34,573 bases of DNA from Falciphora oryzae (lineage: Eukaryota; Ascomycota; Sordariomycetes; Magnaporthales; Magnaporthaceae): NCBI GenBank assembly GCA_000733355.1, contig JNVV01000036.1, positions 65,428-100,000 on the forward strand. The letters are read 5' to 3'. Positions 12,801 to 24,722 of the stretch are shown piece after piece (the first letter of the stretch is position 1; every line of letters starts with the position of its first letter). The notes beneath the pieces are model-generated. The model worked only from the letters and a program-made list of their open reading frames with translations, had not been told where the DNA came from and did no database searches. The position numbers and the translations under genes are program-made.

Positions 12801-14600
12801 CCACATGCAACCTACAACCCGCACCCCATTGGATCCATCCGTGATCCATCAATGCAGCGATGAGCACACCCAACAATTAGAAAACAGCAGTAATGATATA
12901 GGGGACAGGAATGGTCGCCGGCGGGGGTGTTTGATTACTCCAAGACATTTCCGCGATGTGGAGGAGGGGTTAGGCAATGACTGGGAGTTGCCTAACCAAG
13001 CCCGATGCACTCTCATTCCCACACAGTGGTCGGCATCATCGGCCGGCGGCTGCGAAAAAATGGTGTCGTCGTCGGGGCCAGCCAAGCGGGACAGCTGTCA
13101 AGTGCGTGGTTGGGATACCCTAGCTTTTTGCCCTGCGCGACGAGAGCGCATGGCCGCTTGGGCCGACAACCCATCTTTCTCTCTCTTCGGCTCTTCCCTC
13201 CAGCCCAGCCTGGCTAGGTTCAGGTTCAGGTTCAGGCCCTCGGGGCTCGGGCGCTCCAACTTGACTCCCAACCCCCCTTTCCCCGATCGGACCTGGGCTA
13301 AATTGAGTTGAGAGCAAATCACATCTGTCAATCGTCATTCATGATAGGTTTTGCTGGCGTGTTTCTTTTGTGTTTTCGGATAAAAAAAAAAAAAAGAAAA
13401 AAAAAAAGAAGAAAAGAAAAGAAAAAAGGTTCAGCTGCCTTCGATCCAGGCTCTGACGCGGGCCGGAAAACCGGAAGGAGAAGCGCCCAACCAACAGGAA
13501 CGGATGGATACGTGGTTGGTTGTACGAGGGGGTGGGGTGGGCGAGCCCGGTCTGGCCTGGCGGCGTGCCCTGTCGGGCCAATAGCACGGCCGGGATGTGG
13601 GGGGTGGGCACGATGACGGGATGAGCCTAAAAAGGATGGCGGCCGGCGGCACAGCAGGGCGAATGGCGTCAAGCGAGGTCACTTGACCAGGAGGCTCCTC
13701 CCCTTGGGCCCCGCGCGCGACTAGCCGTAAAACGTATACTGTGTACCGAGTACTTGCATGCAATAGGAGCCGCCCAGCCGTCCGCAAAGTACCATGGACA
13801 GACAGACAATGGGGATGCGATGCGTCGTTTTACGGGAGAGAGAGAGAGGACGGGAGATGCAACACCCTTGCGGCCAGTGCCAGTCGTGCCAGCCCCAATG
13901 GTATCCCCGATAAGAGGCATAAATGTTTCTGAACGCTCGCTCGCCTCCGTGCTTTGCCTGCCGCGTCTCCCCGTCTCGCGGACTTGGCGTATGGGGAGGC
14001 GTGGGAGCAGTAGCGCAAGGGATGGAGGGGGAACGGTGGTTCAGCTCCGAAATGTTTCCTCCAAGACACGCACGCAAAACGCACATGTGTGGGGCGGGAT
14101 GGGCGGTCAAGACCAGCAAATGCTGCATCCTGCCCTCGGGGGAGTTGCGTTGCCTGCCCGCTTGTTGCCCTCTTTTTTTTTTTTTTTTTTCCTTCCCTCC
14201 CTATCTCCCCCTCTCGCCGCGGCCCGCTCGCGCGGCGGGTCACCATCAGTTTACCCTTCATTTCATTGCATGCTGGGGCGGACAGGGGCTGGTTTAGTGT
14301 GCGCATCATGATTGTCGGCCTGGCCAGGGCAAGGTCAAGCGAACTGGAGAGCCAGGGTCTGGTTGGTGAAGGGCGCGTGGGTGAAAGGCAAGAAGAGAGG
14401 AATTCATGTGGCGGGACGGGGGCAAAAAAAAAAAAAAAAAAAAAACACCGCGACTCCCAGCAGCTCAGCAAGGCTGGGACTACCAAGCACCCGCCAATCC
14501 CTTGGGTTTTGTGGTTGGTTGTCCTGTGGTGGCGTTGGAGAGGTGCAGCAGGAGGAGGAGGAAGCGTGAAATTATGATGTGTCAAAAGGCCGAGACGGTT
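9801..14600. other. Non-coding stretch with A/T tracts
   Basis: No gene could be supported. It holds A26 (11105-11130), A18 (12106-12123), A17 (12337-12353), three GGTTCA units (13217-13236), a 47-base polypurine run (13382-13428), T18 (14173-14190) and A22 (14424-14445). The stretch 10500-11000 has no repeat or long frame and looks featureless. Confidence 0.6.
11105..11130 (+). repeat. A26 homopolymer
   Basis: A run of 26 adenines between GC-rich flanks. Confidence 0.95.
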
Positions 14601-15276
14601 GTCCCAGACGAGCCTGCCAGTCGCGCTGTCTGGAGCTGTGATGAGAGATCAAAAACGCTCCGTGGGAGTCGGCATGCATGCACGACGGTGGCGGAGGGCG
14701 CTGCTGGCTCCAATCCACTAGCAGCATTCCATGGCAGCCCTTCTGCGAGTGCTCCTTTTGTTCCATGCTCCATCCATCCCTCCTCTGGCATCCACACCAG
14801 ACCAGGCCCCGACAGCCCCCGATCCAAGCCGACAACCTGCCGCCCTCAACCGGCCGGTTTCCCCCCGCCTTCCTCTCGGCCCAAGCAACCAAAGCATCAT
14901 CGTCTACGCCCTGCCTTCCGATCGCGAGACAGTTGCCCAGTTTTGCCATACCGGCCCAGGAGGTGGGGCCTGGGGGTGGCCACGCCGCGGCAGGGACTGA
15001 TTGGCCCTGCCGGACGCAACGCGCCATGCGCAGTGGACTGGCGGGCTGCTCGCGAACCATGACATCTGGCCTGGGTGGCTGTGAGTGGCTGGCAAGACAA
15101 GAAGCAAAAAAAGAACGGGCCCAAGGGAGAAAAGAAAACCACGCTTCGTTGTCTTGCCGATCGGTTGGCGGCAGCACACCGCCGTGTCGGCCCCAGCTTT
15201 TCCCACCTGGGCGGGAAAGCGGAAACGATGGGTGTGGGGCTTGCCGCTTTCCTGCTCCGCCCGCGCGGTCACCAAA

Positions 15277-15295
15277 AGCGCTAGCAGGTAGCGCT
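15277..15295. repeat. Short perfect inverted repeat AGCGCTA / TAGCGCT
   Basis: Seven-base arms separated by GCAGG. It is too short to claim as a terminator, and no transcript is known here. Confidence 0.7.
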
Positions 15296-17134
15296 ATTGA
15301 GAAAAAGGGCTACCCGCCAGTGATGCTTTGTGGAGATTGGGATCCCTTTGGACAGCGACCTGTCATTTGCTGGAACCGTGAGGATGTGAACACCATCTCG
15401 GACGGGGGTGGCCAGGGTGGTTCAAGCAAGACCTAGAGTGCGGCAACAAAAAAGCAAAACCCGACGTTCGATAGTCGATCGGCTTTGCTCTTCCATTGAT
15501 TGCGGCCTGTTGGGCTTCTCGGCCTGCCCATGCCATGCGTGCTTTTGGTCCCACCCAGCGAGCGAGACCGGTTTCGCCACTCCACACATGTCGGCAGTTT
15601 TTGCGCTCCCCTCCCGGCGTTTCTTTTGCTTTTTGACTCCCGCTGTCTCTGGCCCGGCTTGATTTTTCTCTCAGGGGGACCCGGGCCAGGGCCTGGACTA
15701 GGGCGGGAGTGTGCCGAGTGTGCGAGACGATGCAGCATCACAGCATGCATCGACTCCCGCCAATACAATGGTGACGCAGCCCCCAGGCTGGGCCGACCAA
15801 GGGCCCAGAAGACAAGTCCGGAATCGAGGGGGGCGCAATCTCGCGCGGCGCTAGGACCATGGGCGTTGAGCGGTCAGGTCGATCACGGCCAAAAACGCAG
15901 ACCACGACGGCAGGCAGAAGCCTCCACGCCTCTCTCTCCATGCTAATTGCTACGAGTCGGTCGCCGTTCGTTCCATTTACCCCTGTCGCGGCGAGCATCG
16001 AACCCAACCCAGCCAGGGCAAAGCTGAGAGCTGGACCGGGACGGCGCTACTACTACTGGACTGAGATGGACGGTGCATGTGTGTGTGTCCGCGTGTGCAA
16101 CAGGTGCTAGGAGTGCCTACCTCTGGATTGTGTGGCGCACCACACCCCCTGCCCCCGCCCGCGCGTGTGCCCGTCCCCTCGCGACTCGCATACCCGCAAA
16201 CCGGTCAGCTATTTGGTGACCCAGCAGGCAGGAACCGCGCCGGTCGCTGACGGGCGTCGTTTGTCCCGACCGATCCCTGGACCCCAAAGTCTACCCAAGG
16301 CATGGAACATGCCCGCGCCGAGATGAAAGGCGCCATATCCGTCTCCCCTCTCACACTAGAAATAAAACGGCTGGGGCTTCGGCGCGCGGTGCTTACTCGA
16401 TTCATAGCAATTCGTTCCCTCTAGAAACCGTTCTACGCAAGCCCCGTGTGTTTTGACTGGCTGTCTGTGTGATTTGGAGACGTGGGTGCCAGGGTGGTGC
16501 ACCGCTGACGGCCAGGGATTCTATCACATGCATCGTCACACGCTTTGGCCTCGAAAAGGATCCATCCCATCACGCAGCCGAGGAGAAAAGCAAACGGAGA
16601 AAGGAAGAAGGTGGAGACGAGCAAAGGGTAAACGAGGCAAATGGAAGCGAAAAAGAGGCGGCCAATGGCCAGAGCCAGAGGGGCGATGAAAAATCGAAAG
16701 TGAAAATGCGAGAGAAAAATCACGCCGTCCAGCGCGCCAGGTTACCCACTTGCAAAGCAACCGATTGGTTCTCGGCTGGCCTGATTTTGATGGGCGTCAA
16801 ATCGAAAAAAAAAAAAAAAAAATCGTCGTGCCCGCCGGACAAAAAAGCCCCGATCGTTTCGCCCGTCATGGGAGCAGCCCACCCCACGATACCGCGCTGC
16901 TGGATCCCCCGATTGTCTTGGCCGTCTCCATCGCTTGCCAATTGCGTGCCTTTGTCCGATGCTGGCATGTGGTTTTTGCCATCCGTATCCGACCGACCAC
17001 GAGCCTCCGCAGTTCCCCTCTGTCCATGTCAAAAGAACGCTAGGTAGCCGGCCAGTGCGAGTCCTCCCTTCCTTTCTCGCCATCGTCAACAGAGATCTCG
17101 CTTTCTACTGGCAGCAGGGAAAAGCTGTGGAGGG

Positions 17135-17160
17135 GGTGGTGGTGGTGGTGGTGGTGGTGG
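17135..17160 (+). repeat. (GGT)8 trinucleotide repeat
   Basis: Eight GGT units plus a partial unit. No supported frame contains it, so it is treated as a non-coding microsatellite. Confidence 0.9.
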
Positions 17161-17378
17161 CATCGGACTAGCGCAGCGGAAATGGTCAGGCCGAGTCCGT
17201 CCCCGCTTTCTCTCTTTCTCTCTCTCTCGGTTCACACCCCCTCTAGCACGCAGTAAGCAAGCACGCCACAGGACAGTATCTCAGCATTCCAAGGCTGCAC
17301 GGTACGCCCGCTCGCGATATTGCAGCCCTAACAAGGCGCATATGAAAATTTGAGAATGGGCCCTTGATCGAGGCAAAA

Positions 17379-17402
17379 GGCGGGCGGGCGGGCGGGCGGG
17401 TA
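17379..17402 (+). repeat. (GGGC)n tetranucleotide repeat
   Basis: About five perfect GGGC-type units with a degenerate continuation (TAGGCGGGG). The regular G3 runs could form a G-quadruplex. Confidence 0.9.
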
Positions 17403-20159
17403 GGCGGGGTCCAGAAGAGACCCTGCCGAGCCGTGTGCTTTGTTGAGCCGACAGTAAGCCGGCGCGGCACGCTAAGTTGCAAAGTATTTTTGGCTGTGCA
17501 AACAAAGAAGAAGAAGAACAAACAAAAAATAAATATAAAAATTAAAAAAACAAATAAATAAAAACCAGCTGCCGACGTAAAGTGTCTGCACATTTCCCGC
17601 TTCGCCTGGGGCGGACGGCCGCTGCGACCAGCCGCCGGGTTAGAAGCGGCGCGGGGGCTTATGGGGCGGCGGGTACCCAACAACAACAACAACAACAATA
17701 ACGGGCTCCCCTCCATCCCCTTGCTTCCACGGCGGCCATAGTATGTAACCACCTCGGGACGGAAGAGTGAGGGGGGAGGGTGCTGGGTGGAAAGGATGCA
17801 AGGCGACGAAGGCGGTCGAGGGCAATAAATATGCTGTGTGACCCCCTCCCCCGGCTCGGCTTTGGAGCGCTTATAGCAGCAAACCCTTTTTTTTTTTTTT
17901 TTTGCACAATCCCGAAAGGCATCCGTGGGTGGAATGCGGCCATTCAGAATAGATGGATTGGTGTCACCCATCAGTCACGGCCGGGCAATGGCGGTTGCCC
18001 CGGGACTGCGGCCCAAACTGGCCTCTCGCATCGAGTGCGTGTGCCGTCATCTGCCCTCCGCCGCCGCATCATCCTTCCTCTTCCCCTCTTTGTTTCCTGA
18101 TTGCCGCTGTGATTTCCCATGACGACTACTCTTTTCCCACACATTCGAAGTCGTACCCGCCGTAAGCCGTGCCGTGGTACGGCAGCAGCGGCGCGTTGGC
18201 GTGACGAGTGCGGGTTTCCCGAGTTGCCTTTGGCGCAGGCGGGCGCGGTTGCCAAACCCTCCGGAATGGAAATATCGAAAGGAATACAGGAGCCAAAAGT
18301 TATATTAAAAAAAAAAAAAATACACTGCGGGCCCTGTCGCACCGAAAAGACCACATGCACCGTCCTGTTTTCTTGCCATAGTGCAGTGGCTCTTGAGTTC
18401 GGCAGCCAACTTTCGGGCCGCTACCGCGCGTGCTGTGCGGCTTTTCTGTCCGTTCTGGCCTTTTTGTGCCGCCGCGTGGCGTGTTGAGTGAGGCCCTTGG
18501 ATTTTGTTTGCTTGCCACCACCACGCCGCTCCGTCCTGCACACCCCAATTTGGCCGCATCACCACTCCCATTTTGGCTGCATCATCCATCCAAAGGGGTA
18601 CCCATTTTCTATTCCCTCCGTCGGTAGAGCCGACGGCGGCGGCGGCGGCAACAGCGTCAGCGCTGCGGCGAAGTCTGAAGTCTTTCTGGAAAGGCATGGG
18701 TTTCAGCTCTGCTGCTGCGCCTCGTATGTTTCCAGTAGCCTGTGCCTGTCTGCTACCATCCCGACCAACTTGAAGCGAGTCGCAAAAAAAGGATGCGCCA
18801 AAAGCAGCACAGCTAGACCGAAGGCCCAACCTAGCCGTGCCCGCTGACGGGAAGCTCGACGCGCCCGTTGGTGCCAAGGAGGCATCGATGATGAGTACCT
18901 ACTGTGTGCACGGCAGTACGATTCAATGGCCCAAAATAGGGAGGGTAGGACTCAGCCTTCTGGGACGGCTTCCACCCTGCTTCTTCCATTTAGCCAAACC
19001 GACAAAAAGGAAAATGACAGACACACAGCACGTCGCACACATCCGACCTAGCACAGAGACGGGCGGCGGCAAAGCGGGCGACGGCGCCACGCCCCACCCG
19101 TGCGCCTCCCGTTCAACAGTCAAAGGTCCATTGATCTTGTCACCATTTCCAGGGAGCCGCCCGTTGACCTCCCGTCAGCCCAGCCGCGCAGTCACCTCTA
19201 GTTTGCAGGGGGCAAGGAACGGGCCTGTGGCGCTGGCTGTGTCGGGCTTGATTGGGAAACGACGACCACATGGGTGTTCCCTTTCTCTCTGCTGATGACG
19301 GACGGGACCAAAAATGGATGATGGATGACGAATGGAAACTCGCGCCGCAAACGGTCGACTGCCCTCGATCATGACACATTCCCGATTGGGGCTTGTCCTC
19401 GTGCTGCTTGCTCGTTTTTTTTTTTTTTTTTTTTCTTTTTTAGATTTGGCGTTCTGGGCTGTTGCCGGGAAGATGCTGCTCCACCGTTCCATTTGCCTCT
19501 TTGTTAGAATGCCAATGTCACCAAAGAGTCGCGTCACTCGGCCTCACCAAGTGATTCCGGTTGCATTCTTCGTATATGGTTCGTTCTTTCCTTCCTTCTC
19601 TCCGGCGGCCCGCTTCCCATTACCCACCCGAGGCTCCAATCATTCCTGATTTGTCCAACCGAGAATGGGACCCCCAAGCGTCGAGCGGCCGCCAATCGAA
19701 CCGCGCCCGCCCGACTCGGCCAGCCATGATCCGCCCGCCCAACCCGCTCTCTCCCGCACGGCTCAACGCGTTCGTGCGTTGCGTGCGTGCGTTGCTTGCG
19801 GCCCGCGGGTACATCCTTTTGCTTGTGCTCCTGTTCTCCCTTGTGTTCTCTCGTATCCCTTATTTTCGTTTCCAATATCAGCCATCTCACTGTCGTCACC
19901 TTTATTCTTTTTTTTTTTTTTTTTTTTTTCCCTATTGCGAAATACATCCTGCAAGCCATTCCTGCTCGCCCTGTTTCTAAACGATGCGCCGGTACGCGAC
20001 CAAACAAGAGACAGCCATTCCTCGTGCCCCCCCTCCAATCCCATCCTTCTCCATTTTTTCCCTCTTGGTACCCCAGACGCCCGTCGGTCGGCTGCACTCG
20101 TCCCACCAAACCGCCCCTTTTTTCTTGCCCCTTTCGTCCACCCTTGTGGCAGAGGGCCT

Positions 20160-20189
20160 CCAGTTTTGGTTCTAGAAGAACCAAACTGG
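20160..20189. repeat. Strong inverted repeat (hairpin)
   Basis: The left arm (20160-20173) and right arm (20177-20189) pair over 13 bp with a single bulged T and a 3-nt loop. The core GGTTCT-AGA-AGAACC (20168-20182) is perfectly symmetric and includes TTCTAGAA, a two-unit match to the heat-shock element pattern TTCnnGAA. Confidence 0.85.
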
Positions 20190-21107
20190 CAATCTCCCGA
20201 TCCCGTGTTTCTCTTAGCTTCGGACCCATTGCGCGCACAGCAAAAGAAAAATCGCCCGCCGGTTGCACCAAGTTACAGTGCCGAGCCGAAAAGCCTTGCC
20301 TTGGGACGAGCCAAAACGTGATGAACAATCGACCGTGAACGATGAGTGATGACACTTGACCAAGACAACCGTGCGGCGTGCCGAGATGCCACAGTCGTCC
20401 TTTTGGTTTTCGGCCAACAAGACCGAGACATTGGAACCTGCCCTCCGGAGATGTCGGCCGCCCAGAGTCTGACCATGACTCCTCCCTTTGGGTGTATCTC
20501 AATATTTCGTGCCAATGTCTCTCTGCTCGCCATTATCCCGCCTGAGACAGGCAGGCATGGCTTTGAGGCCCGAGAGCGAGCAAATCCGGGCACCTTGTGT
20601 GGCGCGGTGTGCGCTGCTGCTCACCTCAGAAATGCGCTTCGTAAATAAAATGTAAACAGAAATCCGCGCCCGCCCCACGAGGTCAGCCATGAAACCGGCT
20701 GGGAGAGACAGGTTTTTGCGAGTGGGCCAAAAACAGGAAAACGAGCAAAGCGCCCTCTGTCGGAATGCGCATCGCATCGCCTCTTCCTGCCAGGGCGTGA
20801 CTTGGAGGGGACGTCCCGCCCCGGAGGATCCGCAGCAAGGGGATCAATCAAGACGGGGAGGAGTCTGGGCGCGGTGCTTTTTATTCTTCTCCTTCCTTAC
20901 CGCCGCGTGGATGGAATCAGAGGTGTGTGAATGAAACCAGAGGCGTGAATAAATGCGTCGTACGCCGAGGCAAAATGAGCGCATTCCAATACCCCGTTGC
21001 GGCGACAAAAAGAAGGGGAAAAAAAAAAGCGCGCACGCTTTGAGGTGTCCACACCACCTCTTCCACCGACTCGGTGCGTCGAGCGAGTCATCGTCAATCC
21101 TCCGCAG

Positions 21108-21204
21108 AACGTGTGTGTGTGCTTTCGTGTGAGCCTGAGTGTGCATGCCTGTGTGTGTGTGTTTGCGTGTGTGTGTGTGTTTGCGTGTGTGTGTGTGTGT
21201 TTGT
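21108..21204 (+). repeat. GT-rich minisatellite with an 18-bp period
   Basis: Blocks of (GT)n are separated by TTTGC; the TTTGC interruptions are 18 bp apart (21162 and 21180), with a similar TTTGTG after the last block. This suggests duplication of an 18-bp unit by slippage or unequal exchange. Confidence 0.9.
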
Positions 21205-22332
21205 GCCCTTGTTCCCCAAAATTGCTGTCTCGTCGTCGGCCCTCTCCGTCTTATCCCTGGCCCGGCGGGCGGTGCAGCGGACCCCCAAAACGACTCTGCG
21301 AGTCGCAGAACCGTTTTCGTCTTGTCTTTTCTTATCGTCCATCCCCCTCGAGAGCGGCCGGCTCAGCATGCCCTGTCTGCCTCCCCCTCCTGCATGACCG
21401 ACGGACGGGTTCTGCCTCTCTCTACTGTTTATTCGCCGCCCGTGGGCAGGTGGTGCGCACACCCTCCCTTCCCTTATCTTGCTTTGCCTGCTGCGGGAAG
21501 CGATCCCCCTCGCATGTTTCTTTTTTGTTGTATGCGGCGGGGTGGAGTCGATCTGCCCGCGACGAACGTGGAATCCGAAGTTGGAGTTGCAGCAGCCATG
21601 CGGTTTCAGAAGAAGGGGCCGCGTGATTTCCCTTTTTTCCCTGTGCTTGACTCTTCCCACCCCCGGGAATGGAAGCGTGGGAAATTTGTGCAGGCAAGGT
21701 GAACAGACGGCCGCTCCCGTTATGGGTTTGTCTGGTCAACCAAAACGTCATTTCCGCGACCCTCACACGTCCTTGACTCTTGCACCACACACACACACAC
21801 ACCGGTTCGTGACCCCCTTCCCTCCTTCGACGGCCCGCCAACCCAGCAGCGCCAGACTGCCCTGTCCGGCCTGGCCGGGGGAGGGGGGCTCCAGCGCCGA
21901 GCTTCGGTTGCGAGGGTTGCGAGGAGTTCATGCGTCAAACGAAAAAATGGCTGGGAATGGCATGGCAGAATTGGCGGCCAGGACGGGAAGACAGGCCACA
22001 CGGAACACGCGCATTCTTTCCACCATGGGTAGCCGGCCGAGGCAGCCAGCCCTGGCCCCTGCCCTGCGTTCCCCTTAATTGGGTCGGCTCTGTCGCCGGT
22101 GGTTCCATATCCCCGGCTGCTGCTTGCTCGACTGACTCCCGCTCCGCTTATGGTAGGTGGGCAGAACAAAAAGCAAATGAAAGCAGTCAGCAAAGTCTGA
22201 GCAAGGCAAGCAGGCAGGCAGGCAGCCCCCAAGCTTCTTCTGCGACAGGCACGAGGGAAGGTAAGATCAAAATAAGAGAGACAGAGAGGCAAAATGCTTC
22301 TAGAACCCCGCCCCGGGACCGACCTGGAGCCA

Positions 22333-22352
22333 GGGGGGGGGGGGGGGGGGGG
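22333..22352 (+). repeat. G20 homopolymer
   Basis: Twenty consecutive guanines, the only long G or C run in a window where all other long homopolymers are A or T. Confidence 0.95.
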
Positions 22353-24389
22353 TTTGGCACCACAGGAGCCAGCGGCCTCGGACCCGGGCTCCTGGGTGCT
22401 CCCCCGTCTCGTGCCCGCTCTTCCTTCTTTCCCCCGTTTTCGGCCCTGCAAGTTGTCATTGAAAGGAATAAGCGTATCTTGCTACCGTATCTCGGCCTGC
22501 GCATGCCGTGTTCTGGGGTTTGGTGCACCCGACGGACAACCTTGCATGCAATTTGGTGTAGTTGTCGCGAATGCGTGACGGAAGGAGCGAGCAAGCGAGC
22601 AAAGCGGACGGGCTGCTTCTACTGGCGTTTGTTTCCCACGTTGTTGTTGTTGTTTGGTTTTTGCTTGCATAACCGCACAAGAGATCAATATCATCAGAGA
22701 AACTTCCGTCAACGGTTTTTGCCTTCCTTGCTTTGCTCGCTTTGCCTCTCCCCCACCCCTGTTCATCCCCTCGCTCTCCCAAGCTTGCTGCTTTCGGAAA
22801 CCCATGCTGCAATGCACAGACTTTCGGGTGTGGTAACCGCTGACCAAAACGGGGTAAGCGGCACGGTGAGCAAGGTCAGACGCTCGAACCTTGGAGGGGA
22901 GCCGGACGGCGGACAAAATGACTGCAGAGAGATTGTGTCTCGGCCCGTCCATTCCACCCACCCGGGTTTATGGGATCGGTGGGAGCTGTCGTTATCGGCC
23001 AAGTCGAATGCCGAGCATAAAACCTTTTACAGAGGGTACACGGGTTGAGTTTTGACTTGACGCTGACCAACCTCCCAGCCTAACTGGGAATCAGTGGTGG
23101 AGGCGGTGCATGCCTGGCGGTTCCTTCGTCCTCCTAGCCGTCTTTGGCCTGCACATGTTGGAGCTGGTGGAGGCAGAGGCAGAAGAGGAGCAGGAGCAGC
23201 GGCAGCAGCAGCACTGAAACGGAAACAGACGCTGCGGGCAGTTCCTCTGGTGGAAGCACATCGCGAATCCGGCCATTTATGCGCTCCCGCATATGTGGCA
23301 TGCAAACATCTGCAACACTTGCAACAACCCGCCATTTTCTGACCGGAGACGCGGTGAGATAGATATATAGGTAGACCATACAACACGAGACCTCCTCGCC
23401 AGGTAAACAAACAAACAAACAGCAGCGCTCACGCCGCCCGCCCGCACACACGGCGGTGGCCCAGCGTGCAGGCAGCCACTGGTGATGGCCTTGCTGCACC
23501 TACGACGCGCGCTAGAAGAGGAGTCAGAAATCCGCCGTGAGATGTGCCCCAAAAATAACAAAGCAAAGACGCATTTACCTTGCCGAGTGCGCCGTATTTG
23601 GCTGCCGCGTTCCAGCCTACCGTAACTAGGTTAGGCATCATGGTTATGCTCAGCGATGCTGCCCCCCTGCGGCAAGCGGCCCTCAATGGGATGCAGTGCG
23701 TCAGTGTCGGGTGTAGGTGGGTACCATTGAGGCCTTGGACGTCGTAGGCACGCTGTTTAGGCGCAGCCCACAGCAGCATCCGCCCGCTGGCTGGGGGTGG
23801 CCCGCAAAAGCTTTCCGCGGTGGCTTTCCCTGATCAAAAACCCGGCTGGCTGCTCTCTGCTCATCTGGAGGCGGGGGCCCGCAACGAGTGCAAGTGCAGC
23901 CCAGCCGCCCCAGAAAAAGCCGAGTTTGAGCCACTGATTCTTTGAATTGGGGGAATTGATTGCGCCTGCTGGAACTGCCCGGAGCTGGAGCTGGAGCTGG
24001 GGCAACAGCACGCGTCGCTCTCGTTGGCGCTGCTCACCCAGACTGGCCTCTCGGCTCGGGAACCAGAACCCACTCCCCCAAACCCTGTGACCTGCCGCCC
24101 ACGCACCACCCCCTCTCACCATCACGCCAAGCCTGGCCGCTGCTCCACTTGGTCGCTTTCCGTTGCCCCCTTTTTTCTAACCTCCGCCGGGTGAGCCTCG
24201 TTTTTTCCAAAAGGGAAGCCCGCCCTGGCCCTTCCCTCTTCCCGAAAGCCTAATAATATCGATCCCCTCACGACCGCACCGCAAGCTCCCAAGTTCCGCC
24301 GAGCCACAAGCATCTCCCCTCCAAGCAGCCCTTGGCGCGGATGAGGGCAGCAGCAGCAGCCACCGCCAGACAGCAGCCACACACGGCAG

Positions 24390-24410
24390 CAATAAATCAA
24401 TAAATTTATG
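24390..24410 (+). promoter_or_regulatory. AT-rich TATA-like patch, candidate core promoter
   Basis: A 20-base run of almost only A and T, including AATAAATC and TAAATTTAT, sits just before a long C-rich, ATG-free stretch in otherwise GC-rich DNA. The position suits a TATA-type element for the zinc cluster gene. Such patches are not specific, so support is weak. Confidence 0.25.
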
Positions 24411-24722
24411 CCCAAAGCGAAGAAGAAGGCACAAAACGACAAGAGAGGTGTGTGGATACGCGGCACCAGTCATCCCAAAAGAAGCCCGACGGACCGGCCC
24501 CACGAACGACAGCCCCGGCACGACGTCCGCCCGCCCGCCCGCACGCTGCCAACTGTTTCGAGGGACAAGAGCAGAAAAGTTGCGTCTCGGTGCCTGCCTC
24601 GTCCCTCCCCACGTTTCGCGATTCGCATCAGCTCCATCGCCCCAAGTTGCGTCCCCCGTTTTGTGCCGCAGACACGGCTCGACACGATTTGCGTTCCCGG
24701 CTCTAGTCTCCCTGGTCAATCG
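24411..24722 (+). promoter_or_regulatory. Candidate non-coding first exon or leader segment
   Basis: This stretch is C-rich and contains no + strand ATG; the ATG-free run extends 402 nt, to 24812, crossing the candidate donor. The preceding ATG (24408-24410) lies in an AT-rich patch that may be the core promoter. Together with the later ATG-free block and the candidate intron it fits a first untranslated exon. The start of transcription, perhaps 24.43-24.50 kb, is a guess. Confidence 0.35.

Larger units (their letters stand above)
14601..19500. other. Non-coding stretch with varied microsatellites
   Basis: No gene could be supported. It contains a 7-bp inverted repeat (15277-15295), A18 (16805-16822), eight GGT units (17135-17160), a CT run (about 17211-17229), a GGGC run (17379-17402), an AT-rich patch (17505-17567), CAA repeats (17678-17698), T17 (17887-17903), A14 (18307-18320) and T20 (19415-19434). 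Confidence 0.6.
19501..24389. other. Non-coding stretch upstream of the predicted promoter
   Basis: No gene could be supported. It includes an ATG-poor pyrimidine-rich region (19729-20320), T22 (19908-19929), a strong hairpin (20160-20189), GT-rich tandem repeats (21108-21204), a CA run (21784-21802), AGGC repeats (about 22204-22225), a G20 run (22333-22352), GTT repeats (about 22640-22655), AAAC repeats (23404-23420) and GAGCTG repeats (about 23985-24000). Any distal regulatory elements of the zinc cluster gene would lie here, but none can be named from sequence alone. Confidence 0.55.

Noticed and set aside
13217..13236. GGTTCA tandem units as possible telomere-like repeat
   Set aside because: Only three units, and the unit differs from the fungal TTAGGG telomere repeat.
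19534..20502. 322-codon minus strand open frame
   Set aside because: It crosses the T22 run as polylysine and shows no recognisable motif. The opposite strand looks like an ATG-poor leader instead.
21108..21204. GT-rich repeat as a CRISPR-like or spaced array
   Set aside because: The spacers are only TTTGC and the repeats are simple GT. It is a eukaryotic minisatellite.
21930..23048. Longest + strand open frame outside the gene (372 codons)
   Set aside because: It runs through the G20 run as polyglycine, has arginine/serine/proline chance composition, and shows no domain or splice context; in GC-rich DNA stops are rare.
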